Shown: positions 1-8,360, counted from the stretch's first letter. The stretch: DNA of 36,498 nucleotides from an uncultured Bacilli bacterium (GCA_944368815.1 CALVXD010000008.1:1-36498), one strand, 5' to 3'. Made by a program: numbers and translations. Notes: generated by a model not told the origin, from the sequence alone.

Positions 1-66
<66 letters not shown>

Positions 67-126
67 TTTATTTTTTTTATTAAGTTTTCTTATTTTATCC
101 TAGCTATCAAAAATTGACATTTTGCT

Positions 127-171
127 CAGTTTTCAAAGAACATTTTTTTCCTTTGCGCTTTTCTCAAGCGC
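127..171 (-). promoter_or_regulatory. rRNA leader: 5' hairpin and boxA-like element
   Basis: The predicted transcript begins almost exactly at a hairpin, GCGCTT/AAGCGC with a 5-base loop (155-171). About 12 bases further on is TGTTCTTTGAAAACTG (142-127), which matches the leader sequence carried before 16S genes in many Bacilli and overlaps the boxA antitermination site. The processing role of the hairpin is inferred. Confidence 0.65.
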
Positions 172-177
172 ATTAAT

Positions 178-206
178 AATATATCATTTATTATTTCTTG
201 TGTCAA
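178..206 (-). promoter_or_regulatory. rRNA operon promoter
   Basis: On the minus strand a perfect -35 box TTGACA (206-201) is followed by a 17-base spacer and the -10 box TATATT (183-178). It lies about 110 bases upstream of the 16S start, as expected for a sigma-A rRNA promoter in Bacilli. Transcription should begin near base 171. Confidence 0.9.
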
Positions 207-276
207 CACTTTTTTTAACTTTTTTTCGTTTTTTTCAAATTTTGTCGTTTTTTTACCATCATATATTATATTTTAT

Positions 277-313
277 CAAAAAATAAAGAACTAAGCATCT
301 TTTTTGCCTAGTT
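277..313 (-). terminator. Terminator after rlmH
   Basis: An 8-bp stem, AACTAGGC/GCTTAGTT with one G-U pair, encloses a 9-base A-rich loop and is followed by CTTTATTTTTT on the minus strand. It lies 18 bases past the rlmH stop and upstream of the rRNA promoter, so it separates the rplI-rlmH operon from the rRNA operon. Confidence 0.75.
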
Positions 314-330
314 TCAAAAAGTTTATAAAT

Positions 331-765
331 TTATTTATGATAAGTTTCGTTATTCAATATTTTAAAACTTCTATAAATTTGTTCCAATAAAACAAGTCTG
401 AAAAGTTGATGAGGAAAAGTTAATTTTGAAAAAGATAATTTGTAGTTACTAATATTTTTAATAGAACTAGATAGACCTTCTGATCCTCCAATTATGAAAT
501 CAATATTAGAGTTTGTTATAAAAGTCTTATCAATTATATTAGATAGTTCCTTTGAGCTAATCATATTTCCCTCTATTTCTAAAGTTATTACGTAATCCCT
601 AGGATTAATATATCTAATTATCCCTTTTGCTTCTTCTTCCATATTAGAATCATTTATTTCTATTATTTCTATTTTATGATATTTGGTAAGCCTTTTTAAA
701 TAATCATCAATACCATCTCTTAAATATTTTTCTTTCACTTTTCCTACACATATTATTTTTATCAT
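331..765 (-). CDS. rlmH: 23S rRNA pseudouridine-1915 N3-methyltransferase RlmH
   Basis: 144 residues, slightly below the usual 155-160. RlmH is a SPOUT-class methyltransferase that uses S-adenosylmethionine to methylate pseudouridine 1915 of 23S rRNA in the assembled ribosome. The family hallmarks are present: N-terminal MIKIICVGKVKEKY, the SAM-binding IIGGSEG turn near residue 91, and the C-terminal knot LTFPHQLFRLVLLEQIYR followed by NNETYHK. The start overlaps the end of walJ by four bases (ATGA), so the two are translationally coupled. It is the last gene of the rplI operon; rlmH next to walJ is common in Bacilli. Nothing is odd apart from a somewhat short middle section. Confidence 0.96.
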   Translation of the reverse strand: MIKIICVGKVKEKYLRDGIDDYLKRLTKYHKIEIIEINDSNMEEEAKGIIRYINPRDYVITLEIEGNMISSKELSNIIDKTFITNSNIDFIIGGSEGLSSSIKNISNYKLSFSKLTFPHQLFRLVLLEQIYRSFKILNNETYHK

Positions 766-1520
766 ACTTCTACAAACTCCGTTACTTCATTTTGTTTAGC
801 TATTATAATATTGTCTACATGCTTGTTTGAAGAGTCCAACTTATCAATTAAAGTTTGATATGCTATATCAGGATTATTATTTTCTTCACTTAAATGGGCA
901 AGCATAACACATTTAGTTCTATCTCCTATAAAACTCGTTAAATATTTGGAACAATCTACATTAGAAAGATGTCCCTTATCCCCATATATTCTTTTTCTAA
1001 GTTCATATGGATACGGACCATTATTTAACATTTCTATATCATGGTTACTTTCTAATATATATACATTATGATTAGTTAGACATTCAAAATATTTTTGATT
1101 TATATATCCTGTATCAGTAATATACACTAAAGAATGACCACTAGAAGATAATATATAACCATTTGAATCTTCTGTATCATGTGATGTTTTTATAACTTTA
1201 ATTGTAATATTTCCCACTTCAAATTCATCATTTATAATAAATTCATAATCTTTAATATAATCAATATACTTAAACATTTTTTCTGTACAATACACTTTTG
1301 TTCCGTATTGTTTAGTAAAAACTTCTAATCCTTTAATATGATCTTTATGAGTATGGGTAATTAAAATTCCATCAATACTTTTAGGGTCAACATTTAACTC
1401 CTTTAACCTTTCTTTTACATACTTACAACTATTGCCAATATCAATTAAGATCCTAGTTGTTTCAGTTTCAACATAAGTGGTATTACCTTTACTACCACTT
1501 GATAATACTATTACTTTCAT
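762..1520 (-). CDS. walJ: WalJ/YycJ-type metallo-beta-lactamase-fold hydrolase
   Basis: 252 residues with an intact metallo-beta-lactamase fold: MKVIVLSSGSKGNTT at the start, metal motif THTHKDH near residue 56, a later HDTED segment, YITDTGY carrying the metal-bridging Asp, and a C-terminal MLAHLSEENN histidine motif. The family is linked to the WalRK cell-wall regulon in Bacillus and Staphylococcus and is thought to be a cytoplasmic nuclease-type enzyme coordinating division with replication; its exact substrate is not settled. Here it sits between a wall hydrolase and rlmH, but walR and walK are not in the window. The ATG overlaps the upstream gene's UGA stop (TGATG). Confidence 0.92.
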   Translation of the reverse strand: MKVIVLSSGSKGNTTYVETETTRILIDIGNSCKYVKERLKELNVDPKSIDGILITHTHKDHIKGLEVFTKQYGTKVYCTEKMFKYIDYIKDYEFIINDEFEVGNITIKVIKTSHDTEDSNGYILSSSGHSLVYITDTGYINQKYFECLTNHNVYILESNHDIEMLNNGPYPYELRKRIYGDKGHLSNVDCSKYLTSFIGDRTKCVMLAHLSEENNNPDIAYQTLIDKLDSSNKHVDNIIIAKQNEVTEFVEV

Positions 1521-3031
1521 CAGTATAAATTAAATGGATTTATTGTTCGACCATAAGGTGAACCTACTCTAACCCCAAAATGTAAGTGAGTTCCTGCATA
1601 AGGACTATAAGAACTTGGAACAGGTGAAACATTACCAGTATTACCCATAGTTCCTATTTGTTGACCTCTAGCGACAGTATCTCCTTCATGTACCCATATC
1701 TCATTCATATGCATATAAATTGTGTAATATCCTCCTGCATTATGATTTATTAAAACATAGTTTCCTTGTCTTCCATTACATGACAAATATCCAGGAGTAC
1801 ATCCTAAACCAATTTTATATACAGTACCATTGTTAGCAGCATATATCGGACTATTGTATCCTACATAAATGTCTAGTGCATCATGGAAAGCTCCCCATCT
1901 CCATTCATAATATGTAGTAATTGTATAAGGTCTTGCTGTAGGCCATGCCCAATAAGATAAATCAGCTACTTCCGGAACATATTTATCTCCTTTTACTACA
2001 ACTTTATTTACAGATGGTTTTAATTCAGTTGAATTAACAACAACTGCATCTTGTAATTGTCCATTTAAATATTGATATTTTCTGACAACTTGATATAATC
2101 CATTTTCTCCTTCTCTTAAAACTTCTTCATATCCCTTATACTGCGTATCATCATATTGTATTTCAGTTTCAAATGCTTTTTCTTCTTCTTCAACTGCATG
2201 GTATTCTACCACCACATTAATAATTGGATCAATTAATCCAACTACTACTTCTTGGGATTCATATAATAAATTATTTGCACTAGTAAAAGCCGGATTAGCA
2301 ATTAAAAATTCTTGAACATTTAACTTATTAGCACTAGCAACTTCTTCTATAGTATCTCCTGCTTGTACAACATAAGTAGATTGTTCTTCAAGAGTCCCAT
2401 ATAATAAATATTTAGCAAGTTCATCTACATCAGTAAAAATATATTCGTCAACAGATATTAAATCATCTTTATATGTAACTTCATCTTGTAAATCAACATT
2501 TTCTATTATTCTACCAGTTGTTTCTATTTCTGCTTGTGTCCCATTTAAATATTCATTATATTGTTCAATATTTACAAAAGCTTTAATCGTATTATTAAGC
2601 GCTTCATCAAAGATTTCTTTATTAATAACATTAATAGTTTGTGTTGTTGTTTCCTCACCTTCACTACTAGTAATTGTAACTACAACACCTTTAATTGTAA
2701 ATTTTTTAGTCTCTATTATCTTATTATATATATAATCATTTGTTTTAATTTCATCTTTATATGTTGTTGTCTTTTTTATTTCTACTCCTTTAGGAGAATA
2801 AATTGTATCTACTTCATATTTTTCTTTTAACTGTTTCTCTTTAGTATTAATATAATTTTCAAAATCTTCTTTTGAAGAAATTACACCAATTTTTTCTCCT
2901 TCAAGATAAACAGTATATGCTTCCATAGGTACTCTATTATCAGACTTATTAAACCCTAACAAAAACACTGATAATGAAATAAAAATAACTAAACAAATAG
3001 AAGATATACTCCATTTAGTATTATTTTCCAC
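1520..3031 (-). CDS. Membrane-anchored LysM / M23 peptidoglycan endopeptidase
   Basis: About 503 residues. One N-terminal membrane segment (residues 9-28) is followed by an extracellular stalk, a LysM-type wall-binding domain near 220-266 (YVVQAGDTIEEVASANKL), a G5-like beta segment near 270-350 and a C-terminal M23 domain. The M23 ligands are complete: HDALD (H383, D387), MHM (H441) and HLHF (H482, H484). It should cut peptidoglycan cross-bridges outside the membrane. Start choice: GTG at 3031, which has AAGGTGG five bases upstream; an in-frame GTG at 3040 lies inside that site. It overlaps the end of dnaB and is coupled to walJ. Oddity: a CX6C loop followed by GRxGNYV, also found in the M23 domain at 19110. 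Confidence 0.92.
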   Translation of the reverse strand: MENNTKWSISSICLVIFISLSVFLLGFNKSDNRVPMEAYTVYLEGEKIGVISSKEDFENYINTKEKQLKEKYEVDTIYSPKGVEIKKTTTYKDEIKTNDYIYNKIIETKKFTIKGVVVTITSSEGEETTTQTINVINKEIFDEALNNTIKAFVNIEQYNEYLNGTQAEIETTGRIIENVDLQDEVTYKDDLISVDEYIFTDVDELAKYLLYGTLEEQSTYVVQAGDTIEEVASANKLNVQEFLIANPAFTSANNLLYESQEVVVGLIDPIINVVVEYHAVEEEEKAFETEIQYDDTQYKGYEEVLREGENGLYQVVRKYQYLNGQLQDAVVVNSTELKPSVNKVVVKGDKYVPEVADLSYWAWPTARPYTITTYYEWRWGAFHDALDIYVGYNSPIYAANNGTVYKIGLGCTPGYLSCNGRQGNYVLINHNAGGYYTIYMHMNEIWVHEGDTVARGQQIGTMGNTGNVSPVPSSYSPYAGTHLHFGVRVGSPYGRTINPFNLY

Positions 3032-4364
3032 TAGTACCACCTTCTTTTCTTATCGATAAAAATGTCGATGTCTTCTTTTTGAATAACATGTCAATAGTAG
3101 CTATTGGTCCATTACGATGTTTTAGTATAATTAATTGAATTGGAACTGGAACATCATCACCTTCAGGTATTTGTACATCAGGCGCATGAAGAGCCGCTAC
3201 TATATCGGCATCCTGTTCTATTGAACCAGATTCTCTTAAGTCACTAAGTACTGGTTTTTTATCTTCTCTTTTTTCAACACTACGAGATAACTGCGATAAA
3301 GCTATAACAGGAACTTCTAATTCCAAAGCCATTGTTTTGAGTGCCCTAGATATTTCTGATACTTCTTGTTGTCTTGATCCAGAATATTTATTAGATGAGT
3401 CAATTAACTGCAAATAGTCAATTATAACCAAACCTAATCCTTCTCCTTGAGTAGATAATCTGCGACATTTTGCTTTAATTTCGCTAGCAGTTATTCCCCC
3501 TGCATCATGAAAATAGATATTAGTATCTGCAAGTTGACTTATTGCTTCATTAACTCTACGCCAATCTTCATTTTCCATTTTTCCTGTTTGTAACTTTTTA
3601 TTATCTATTTGTCCTAAAGAACTAATCATTCTCATTATTAATTGTTCCGCAGGCATTTCTAATGAAAATACAGCAATATTCTTCTTTGTTGCTTTAGCCG
3701 CTGCACAAGTAATGTTTAAAGCAAAAGCAGTTTTACCAACAGCAGGACGTGCTGCAATTATAACTAATTGAGTAGGCTTTAATCCTTCAGTTAAATTATC
3801 TAAGTCTATAAGTCCTGTTGTAAGTCCCGTAATTCTTCCTTTATTTTTAGCAAGCATTTCTAAATCTTCTTGTGCCTTAGCAAGAACATCTTGTACCTTA
3901 CGAAATTCTGTTGTTCTACGGAATTTCCCTACATTCAAAATATTTTTTTCAGCTTGTTCTACTGCTAAAGAAACATCAGTTTCCGGATCATTTGCCACCT
4001 TTACTATATTAGTAGCAACTTCAATCATTCTTCTTAGTGTAAACTTTTCTACTACTGTATTTATATAATATTCTATATTTGCTCCAGTCGCAACGCTATC
4101 GGTAATTTCGTTTAAATATTCAACTCCGCCAACAGTATTTATAAGTTTTTTATTAACGAGTTCTGTTGTTAAAGTATTTATATCTACTGGTTTTTTATCT
4201 TTATATAATTCTAATATTACTTCAAATATTTTACTGTTACTATCTAGATAAAACATCTCTTTATCTACTTCTTCACAAGCTTTTTGAAGGGCACCATAAG
4301 ACCAAAAAACAGAACCTAACAAGGCTTTCTCTGCTTCTATATTATTAGGTAATCCTTGATTCAT
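3021..4364 (-). CDS. dnaB: Replicative DNA helicase DnaB
   Basis: 447 residues, normal length. DnaB is the hexameric 5'-3' helicase that unwinds DNA ahead of the replisome and binds primase (called DnaC in Bacillus). An N-terminal domain (residues 5-105, beginning PNNIEAEKALLGSVF) precedes the RecA-like motor with Walker A ARPAVGKT (205-212), Walker B LVIIDYLQL and the DLRESGSIEQDAD arginine-finger region. No intein is present. It lies directly behind rplI, the classic rplI-dnaB order of Bacilli. An AGGTGAG ribosome site lies just before the ATG. Its end overlaps the next gene. Confidence 0.98.
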   Translation of the reverse strand: MNQGLPNNIEAEKALLGSVFWSYGALQKACEEVDKEMFYLDSNSKIFEVILELYKDKKPVDINTLTTELVNKKLINTVGGVEYLNEITDSVATGANIEYYINTVVEKFTLRRMIEVATNIVKVANDPETDVSLAVEQAEKNILNVGKFRRTTEFRKVQDVLAKAQEDLEMLAKNKGRITGLTTGLIDLDNLTEGLKPTQLVIIAARPAVGKTAFALNITCAAAKATKKNIAVFSLEMPAEQLIMRMISSLGQIDNKKLQTGKMENEDWRRVNEAISQLADTNIYFHDAGGITASEIKAKCRRLSTQGEGLGLVIIDYLQLIDSSNKYSGSRQQEVSEISRALKTMALELEVPVIALSQLSRSVEKREDKKPVLSDLRESGSIEQDADIVAALHAPDVQIPEGDDVPVPIQLIILKHRNGPIATIDMLFKKKTSTFLSIRKEGGTSGK

Positions 4365-4371
4365 AACTCAC

Positions 4372-4815
4372 CTACTTTTCTATAAGTACTACTTTTAAAT
4401 TAGCCTCTACTTTCTTATGTAAATTAATTTTTACAATATGAGTACCAAGGGAAGTTAAAGGTATATCAATCTTAATATTCTTTTTATCTATATTATATCC
4501 AATCTTTTTTAATTCTTCTGCTATTTGTTTAGTAGAAATAGAACCAAATACTTTAGAATCTTTTCCTACTTTAACATTAAATTTAATTGTTTCTTTTTCT
4601 ATTTTTTCTTTTATTTCACTAGCAATTTTTATATCTTCTTTTTCCTTTAATTCTCTTTCTTTTATTTGTTCATCTAATATATTACTACTAGTTTTTGTAT
4701 ATTTAACGGCATAACCATTCTTTATTAAAAAGTTTGTTGCATACCCATCAGATACTTCTTTTATATCATTTTTTTTACCTTGTCCTCTTAAATCCTTTAA
4801 AAAAATAACTTTCAT
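4372..4815 (-). CDS. rplI: Ribosomal protein bL9
   Basis: 147 residues, the normal length for bL9, a large-subunit protein that binds 23S rRNA near the L1 stalk. The N-terminal domain has the signature MKVIFLKDLRGQGKKNDIKEVSDGYATNFL in its usual place, followed by the long connecting helix (about 50-80) and a C-terminal domain with KIDIPLTSLGTHIVKINLH. First gene of the operon rplI-dnaB-M23-walJ-rlmH. The ATG is preceded by GGGTGGTG and by a clear promoter at 4839-4867. Confidence 0.97.
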   Translation of the reverse strand: MKVIFLKDLRGQGKKNDIKEVSDGYATNFLIKNGYAVKYTKTSSNILDEQIKERELKEKEDIKIASEIKEKIEKETIKFNVKVGKDSKVFGSISTKQIAEELKKIGYNIDKKNIKIDIPLTSLGTHIVKINLHKKVEANLKVVLIEK

Positions 4816-4838
4816 AATAACACCACCCTTGCATAAAT

Positions 4839-4867
4839 ATTATACAATATATTTTAATTTCTGTCAT
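4839..4867 (-). promoter_or_regulatory. Promoter of the rplI-dnaB operon
   Basis: On the minus strand, ATGACA (4867-4862), a 17-base spacer and a perfect TATAAT (4844-4839) preceded by TTG. The expected start is about 20 bases before the rplI ATG. It lies downstream of the hairpin at 4879-4905, so the operon does not need the small RNA transcript upstream. Confidence 0.8.
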
Positions 4868-4869
4868 TA

Positions 4870-4905
4870 ACAAAATGAAAATACTTAAGTAACCCTTAAG
4901 TATTT
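4870..4905 (-). terminator. AU-rich terminator of the small RNA unit
   Basis: AAATACTTAAG pairs perfectly with CTTAAGTATTT (4889-4879 with 4905-4895) around a 5-base loop. The following tract TTTCATTTTGTT is only moderately U-rich, so termination may be partial. Confidence 0.55.
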
Positions 4906-4982
4906 CAAACGGAAAGAAGCCGGTGAGAAAAATTATACAGTTAGTATAGTGATACTGTAATTAGTCATAGACATCTTCCGTC
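4870..4982 (-). ncRNA. Candidate small structured RNA with own promoter and terminator
   Basis: About 113 bases upstream of rplI with no sensible reading frame. The minus-strand transcript starts with ACGGAA (4981-4976), which pairs with TTCCGT (4914-4909) to close the molecule. Inside is a TACAGT/ACTGTA stem-loop and a TCTCACCGG segment. A perfect 11-bp AU-rich hairpin (4879-4905) followed by TCATTTTGTT ends the unit. Promoter elements lie immediately upstream (4989-5017), and rplI has its own promoter downstream, so this looks free-standing and not like an rplI leader. It does not match the SRP, 6S, tmRNA or common riboswitch patterns I know. Its function is unknown. Confidence 0.55.
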
Positions 4983-4988
4983 AAAAAC

Positions 4989-5017
4989 ATTGTACCATAA
5001 ATTGGAAAAATTTTCCA
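4989..5017 (-). promoter_or_regulatory. Promoter of the small RNA unit, overlapped by a palindrome
   Basis: TACAAT (4994-4989) carries an extended-type ATGG in front of it. A TGGAAA -35 box (5017-5012) lies 17 bases upstream. A palindrome, TGGAAAA-A-TTTTCCA (5003-5017), covers the -35 region and is shaped like a repressor operator; that role is a guess. Confidence 0.55.
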
Positions 5018-5038
5018 TTTTTTTAGTTATTTGTTTAT

Positions 5039-5070
5039 AAAAAAAATGATTTATATTTTTTATAAATCAT
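5039..5070 (-). terminator. Terminator of the gatCAB operon
   Basis: ATGATTTATA/TATAAATCAT, a perfect 10-bp stem with a 5-base loop, is followed by a run of eight T on the minus strand. The gatB UGA stop codon lies inside the first arm. Confidence 0.85.
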
Positions 5071-6503
5071 CTGTTCACATATTTTAATAATTCCTCTTTA
5101 AGTACTTTTGTAGCCACTCCAGGATTTGCTTTACCTCTTGACTTTTTCATTGTTTGACCAATAAAGAAATCTAACATTCTACCTTTTTCAGGATTATAAT
5201 CTTTTGCTACGTCACTATTTTCCTCTAATACTTCTAATACTATTTTTCTAATTTCTTCTTCATCAGTTATTTGTTCCATACCACTTTCTTTAACTACTTT
5301 TTTAGGGGTTTTATTTTCTTCTTTACATTTATAAAATATATCTTTAGCTTGCTTAGTAGATATTTTTCCACTTTCTATAAAATCTAATAATTCTACCATT
5401 TTATCTTCTGTAAAATTAAATTCAGAAATTGTTATTTCATCCTTAGAAAGGCATCCTAAAACTCTAGTAGTAACCCAATTTGATACCATTTTAGGGTCTT
5501 TTCCTCTATTAACAATATTTTCATAATAAGTTGCTATATCTTTATCTTTTGCTATTGTCTTTGCATCTACTAAAGAAAGTCCGTATTCATTTATATATCT
5601 AGTAATTTTAGAGAAAGCAAGTTCTGGTAAAGAATCTTTTACTTCTTTTTTTAGTTCATCTGTTAATTTAATCGGAGGTATATTAGGTTCTATGAAATAC
5701 TTATAATCAATAGCTTCTTCTTTACTTCTCATTCTATAAGTTTGCATTGTAGCTTCATCGTATCTCCTAGTTTCCATTTCAATTGCTTTTCCGTTATTAA
5801 GAAGTTCAGTTTGTCTTTTAATTTCACTTTCTAAAGCCATTTTTACATTATAAAATGAATTTATATTTTTCATTTCTACTTTAACTCCAAGTTCCTTTGA
5901 TCCTGTTGGAGAAAGAGATACATTAACATCACATCTAATTTGTCCAAGTTCTGTTTTAGCATCACTAACATCAGTGTATAAAAATAATCTCTTTAATGAC
6001 TCAAGAAAAGCCATTGCTTCATCAATACTATGCATACACGGTTCTGTTACTGTTTCAAGAAGAGGAACACCACATCTATTATAATCAATTAGTGAATATT
6101 TATCATAATGATCCAAACTTGCTGTATCTTCTTCTAAGTGTGTATCATGAATATATATTCTTTTAACTTTATCTTCTACATATACATCTAAATAACCATT
6201 TATACCTACTGGATAATGCATTTGAGTTATTTGATATCCTTTTGGTAAATCAGGATAATAATAATTTTTTCTGTCAAATATCATATATTCAGGCGTTTCA
6301 CAATTTAAAGCAGTTGCCACTGTTAGTGCTTTTCTAATTGCTTCTTTATTAACTATAGGTAGAATGCCAGGAAATGCTAAATCTATTACTGATATATTTG
6401 TATTAGGATTTTCTGAATAAGCATTAGGACTTGGAGAAAATACTTTAGATGTAGATTTTAATTCACAATGTACTTCTAAACCAATTGTTATATCATATTC
6501 CAT
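5067..6503 (-). CDS. gatB: Aspartyl/glutamyl-tRNA amidotransferase subunit B
   Basis: 478 residues, full length. GatB holds the kinase/amidation site of GatCAB, which converts Glu-tRNA-Gln (and Asp-tRNA-Asn) to the amide using ATP and ammonia channelled from GatA. The start EYDITIGLEVHCELKS, the FSPSPNAY segment, VIDLAFPGILPIVN, the CGVPLLETVTEP motif and the C-terminal YqeY-like tail ending near NPGVATKVLKEEL are all family-typical. It is the last gene of gatC-gatA-gatB; its start overlaps gatA by 11 bases. It ends in UGA within the terminator stem. No glutaminyl-tRNA synthetase is in the window, consistent with the indirect route. Confidence 0.98.
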   Translation of the reverse strand: MEYDITIGLEVHCELKSTSKVFSPSPNAYSENPNTNISVIDLAFPGILPIVNKEAIRKALTVATALNCETPEYMIFDRKNYYYPDLPKGYQITQMHYPVGINGYLDVYVEDKVKRIYIHDTHLEEDTASLDHYDKYSLIDYNRCGVPLLETVTEPCMHSIDEAMAFLESLKRLFLYTDVSDAKTELGQIRCDVNVSLSPTGSKELGVKVEMKNINSFYNVKMALESEIKRQTELLNNGKAIEMETRRYDEATMQTYRMRSKEEAIDYKYFIEPNIPPIKLTDELKKEVKDSLPELAFSKITRYINEYGLSLVDAKTIAKDKDIATYYENIVNRGKDPKMVSNWVTTRVLGCLSKDEITISEFNFTEDKMVELLDFIESGKISTKQAKDIFYKCKEENKTPKKVVKESGMEQITDEEEIRKIVLEVLEENSDVAKDYNPEKGRMLDFFIGQTMKKSRGKANPGVATKVLKEELLKYVNR

Positions 6504-7983
6504 TATTTATTCTCCTTCCTGCTATTTTTCCTTTTTGCCCTAACACATTTTCTAAGGCATAAGCAATATTTAATACATTTAAATCATCTTTTGCCTTACC
6601 TGTTATACATATACCAATAGGCATATTATCTATTTTTCCTGACGGAATTGTAATACTAGGCATACCTCCAAAGTTTCCAATTGCCATATGATTTTCTAAT
6701 AGTAAATAACGATTAGATAATTTATCTATGTTTTCACTTTGAAATTTAGGAGCTATACTAGATGAACCAGGCAAAATAAATGCATCATATTTTTCAAATA
6801 ATTCATTAAACTTATCTACAATTAACCTTCTAATTCTTCCAGCATTTAAAAATAGTTTTTCTTGATTTTCTTTTTGTAAAACATAACTACCTAAAACAAA
6901 ACGACGTTTAATTAATTCTGAAAATCCTTTAGTTCTAGCATCAAACATTATTTCTTCAATATTTTTTCCTTCTCCTCTTGGCCCAAATTGAATTCCTGTT
7001 AAATTAGAGTTATTAGAAGTTGCTTCAGCACAAGAAATAGTTATATAAGTAGAAAATATAGCTTTCAATAATCTTATATCAATAGATTCTTCACATACTT
7101 CCATACCTAATTCCCCACATTTTTCTTTTACACTTTCAAAGTTTTTAAATACTTCTTCTAGTTCTTTATCAACTTCACCTTCATAATTATTAATATCTAT
7201 TATTTCTTTTATATAAAATACTTTCTTCCCTTTTACATCTCCGTTTAATAAATCACTATATTTAACATTATCATTTTCTAAAGATGTCATATCTTTTTCA
7301 TCATGGCCTTTAATAGCATCCACAACATAAGCTATATCTTTTACATTTCTAGCAAAACAACCAACGTGATCTAAAGAACATGCAAAAGGAAATAATCCAA
7401 ATCTCGATATTCTTCCATATGTAGGTTTAAACCCTACTATTCCACCATATATAGCAGGTTTTCTAATTGAGTCTCCTGTATCACTACCAATTGCAAAAGG
7501 TACTATTCCTGATGCTACTGCAGCACAAGAGCCAGCAGATGAACCTCCTATTAATCTTTCTTTATTCCATGGATTTCTTACTATACCAGTATGTCCTGTT
7601 GTACCTGTTCCACCCATAGCAAGTTCATCTAATACTGTTTTTCCAATAGAAATACTACCGCTTTCTTTTAGTTTACTAACAACTGTAGCATCAAAACAAG
7701 GAATATAGTCCTTTAATATATTAGATGATGCTGTTGTTAAAATACCTTTAGTAGACAAATTGTCTTTAATTGCACAAGGTATCCCATATAAATAACTATC
7801 ATTATTATCTATTTTAGTAACTTCATCTAATGCTTCTTTTTCAGTAATTGTTACAAAAGAATTATATTCTTCTTGATACTCTTTTGCTCTTTGCAAAGAT
7901 TCTTTTACTAGTTCTTCTGGAGTAACTTTACTATTTATTATCGCTTCATGCATTTCTTCAATACTTAAATCTAAATAACTCAT
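6493..7983 (-). CDS. gatA: Aspartyl/glutamyl-tRNA amidotransferase subunit A
   Basis: 496 residues. GatA is the amidase-signature glutaminase that frees ammonia from glutamine for GatB. The catalytic Ser-cis-Ser-Lys set is visible: Lys73 in IPCAIKDNLS, Ser148/149 in LIGGSSAGSCAAVASG and nucleophile Ser172. Around that nucleophile the sequence reads GSDTGDSIRKPA, where most bacterial GatAs read GSDTGGSIRQPA, so a Gly is Asp and a Gln is Lys. The same variant occurs, to my memory, in some other Firmicutes, so the enzyme is probably active. The start ATG overlaps the gatC stop (TAATG). Confidence 0.97.
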   Translation of the reverse strand: MSYLDLSIEEMHEAIINSKVTPEELVKESLQRAKEYQEEYNSFVTITEKEALDEVTKIDNNDSYLYGIPCAIKDNLSTKGILTTASSNILKDYIPCFDATVVSKLKESGSISIGKTVLDELAMGGTGTTGHTGIVRNPWNKERLIGGSSAGSCAAVASGIVPFAIGSDTGDSIRKPAIYGGIVGFKPTYGRISRFGLFPFACSLDHVGCFARNVKDIAYVVDAIKGHDEKDMTSLENDNVKYSDLLNGDVKGKKVFYIKEIIDINNYEGEVDKELEEVFKNFESVKEKCGELGMEVCEESIDIRLLKAIFSTYITISCAEATSNNSNLTGIQFGPRGEGKNIEEIMFDARTKGFSELIKRRFVLGSYVLQKENQEKLFLNAGRIRRLIVDKFNELFEKYDAFILPGSSSIAPKFQSENIDKLSNRYLLLENHMAIGNFGGMPSITIPSGKIDNMPIGICITGKAKDDLNVLNIAYALENVLGQKGKIAGRRINNGI

Positions 7984-8273
7984 TATTCCACCACCTTAGG
8001 TACTTTAACTTCTGTTCCTATTTTTTCTTTTGCATTAGATAATGCCATTTCCGTATCAATTGTTTCTACATTATCATCTTCTCTTGGTTTTACATTATCT
8101 AGTTCAAAAGGAAATGTCATGGGTTCTATTCCATCTATTTCTTTTATATCTTCAATTAATTTCATTTGTTCTAATATAATATCAAATTCTTTTAATAAAG
8201 TATCATATTGTTCTTCTTCTAGTCTAAACATCAATTTTTCAGCATATTCTTTTAACTTATCTTTAGTAATCAT
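7983..8273 (-). CDS. gatC: Aspartyl/glutamyl-tRNA amidotransferase subunit C
   Basis: 96 residues, normal for GatC, the small subunit that wraps around and stabilises GatA. Two N-terminal helices (YAEKLMFRLEEEQYDTLLKE) lead into the conserved IDGIEPMTFPFELDNVKPREDD segment. First gene of gatCAB, with GAAAGGATG as ribosome site and a promoter at 8307-8335. Confidence 0.95.
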   Translation of the reverse strand: MITKDKLKEYAEKLMFRLEEEQYDTLLKEFDIILEQMKLIEDIKEIDGIEPMTFPFELDNVKPREDDNVETIDTEMALSNAKEKIGTEVKVPKVVE

Positions 8274-8306
8274 GATAACATCCTTTCTTTAAATAATTAC
8301 ATATGT

Positions 8307-8335
8307 ATTATAAATTAATTCCTAGATAAAATCAA
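8307..8335 (-). promoter_or_regulatory. Promoter of gatCAB
   Basis: TTGATT (8335-8330), a 17-base spacer and a perfect TATAAT (8312-8307) on the minus strand, about 34 bases before the gatC ATG. It follows the terminator of the preceding dehydrogenase gene. Confidence 0.8.
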
Positions 8336-8338
8336 CAT

Positions 8339-8360
8339 TAAAAAAACGCCAAAGCGTTTT
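8339..8360 (-). terminator. Terminator after the alcohol dehydrogenase gene
   Basis: AAAACGC-TTTG-GCGTTTT followed by TTT on the minus strand. The stop codon of the dehydrogenase gene overlaps the first arm. Confidence 0.85.

Noticed and set aside
2561-2830. Plus-strand reading frame inside the M23 gene
   Set aside because: Low-complexity Phe/Ile/Asn product opposite a gene with clear domains; the same holds for the other plus-strand frames at 4166, 15668, 18061, 19220, 20011, 22480, 23817, 24420, 28445, 31665, 34393 and 34712.
4870-4982. Known riboswitch or T-box leader for rplI
   Set aside because: No T-box, SRP, 6S or common riboswitch core is recognisable, and a promoter for rplI follows the hairpin.
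5067-5069. Mollicute-type code with UGA as Trp
   Set aside because: UGA ends gatB inside its terminator and ends the M23 gene at the walJ overlap; the tRNA-Trp anticodon is CCA.
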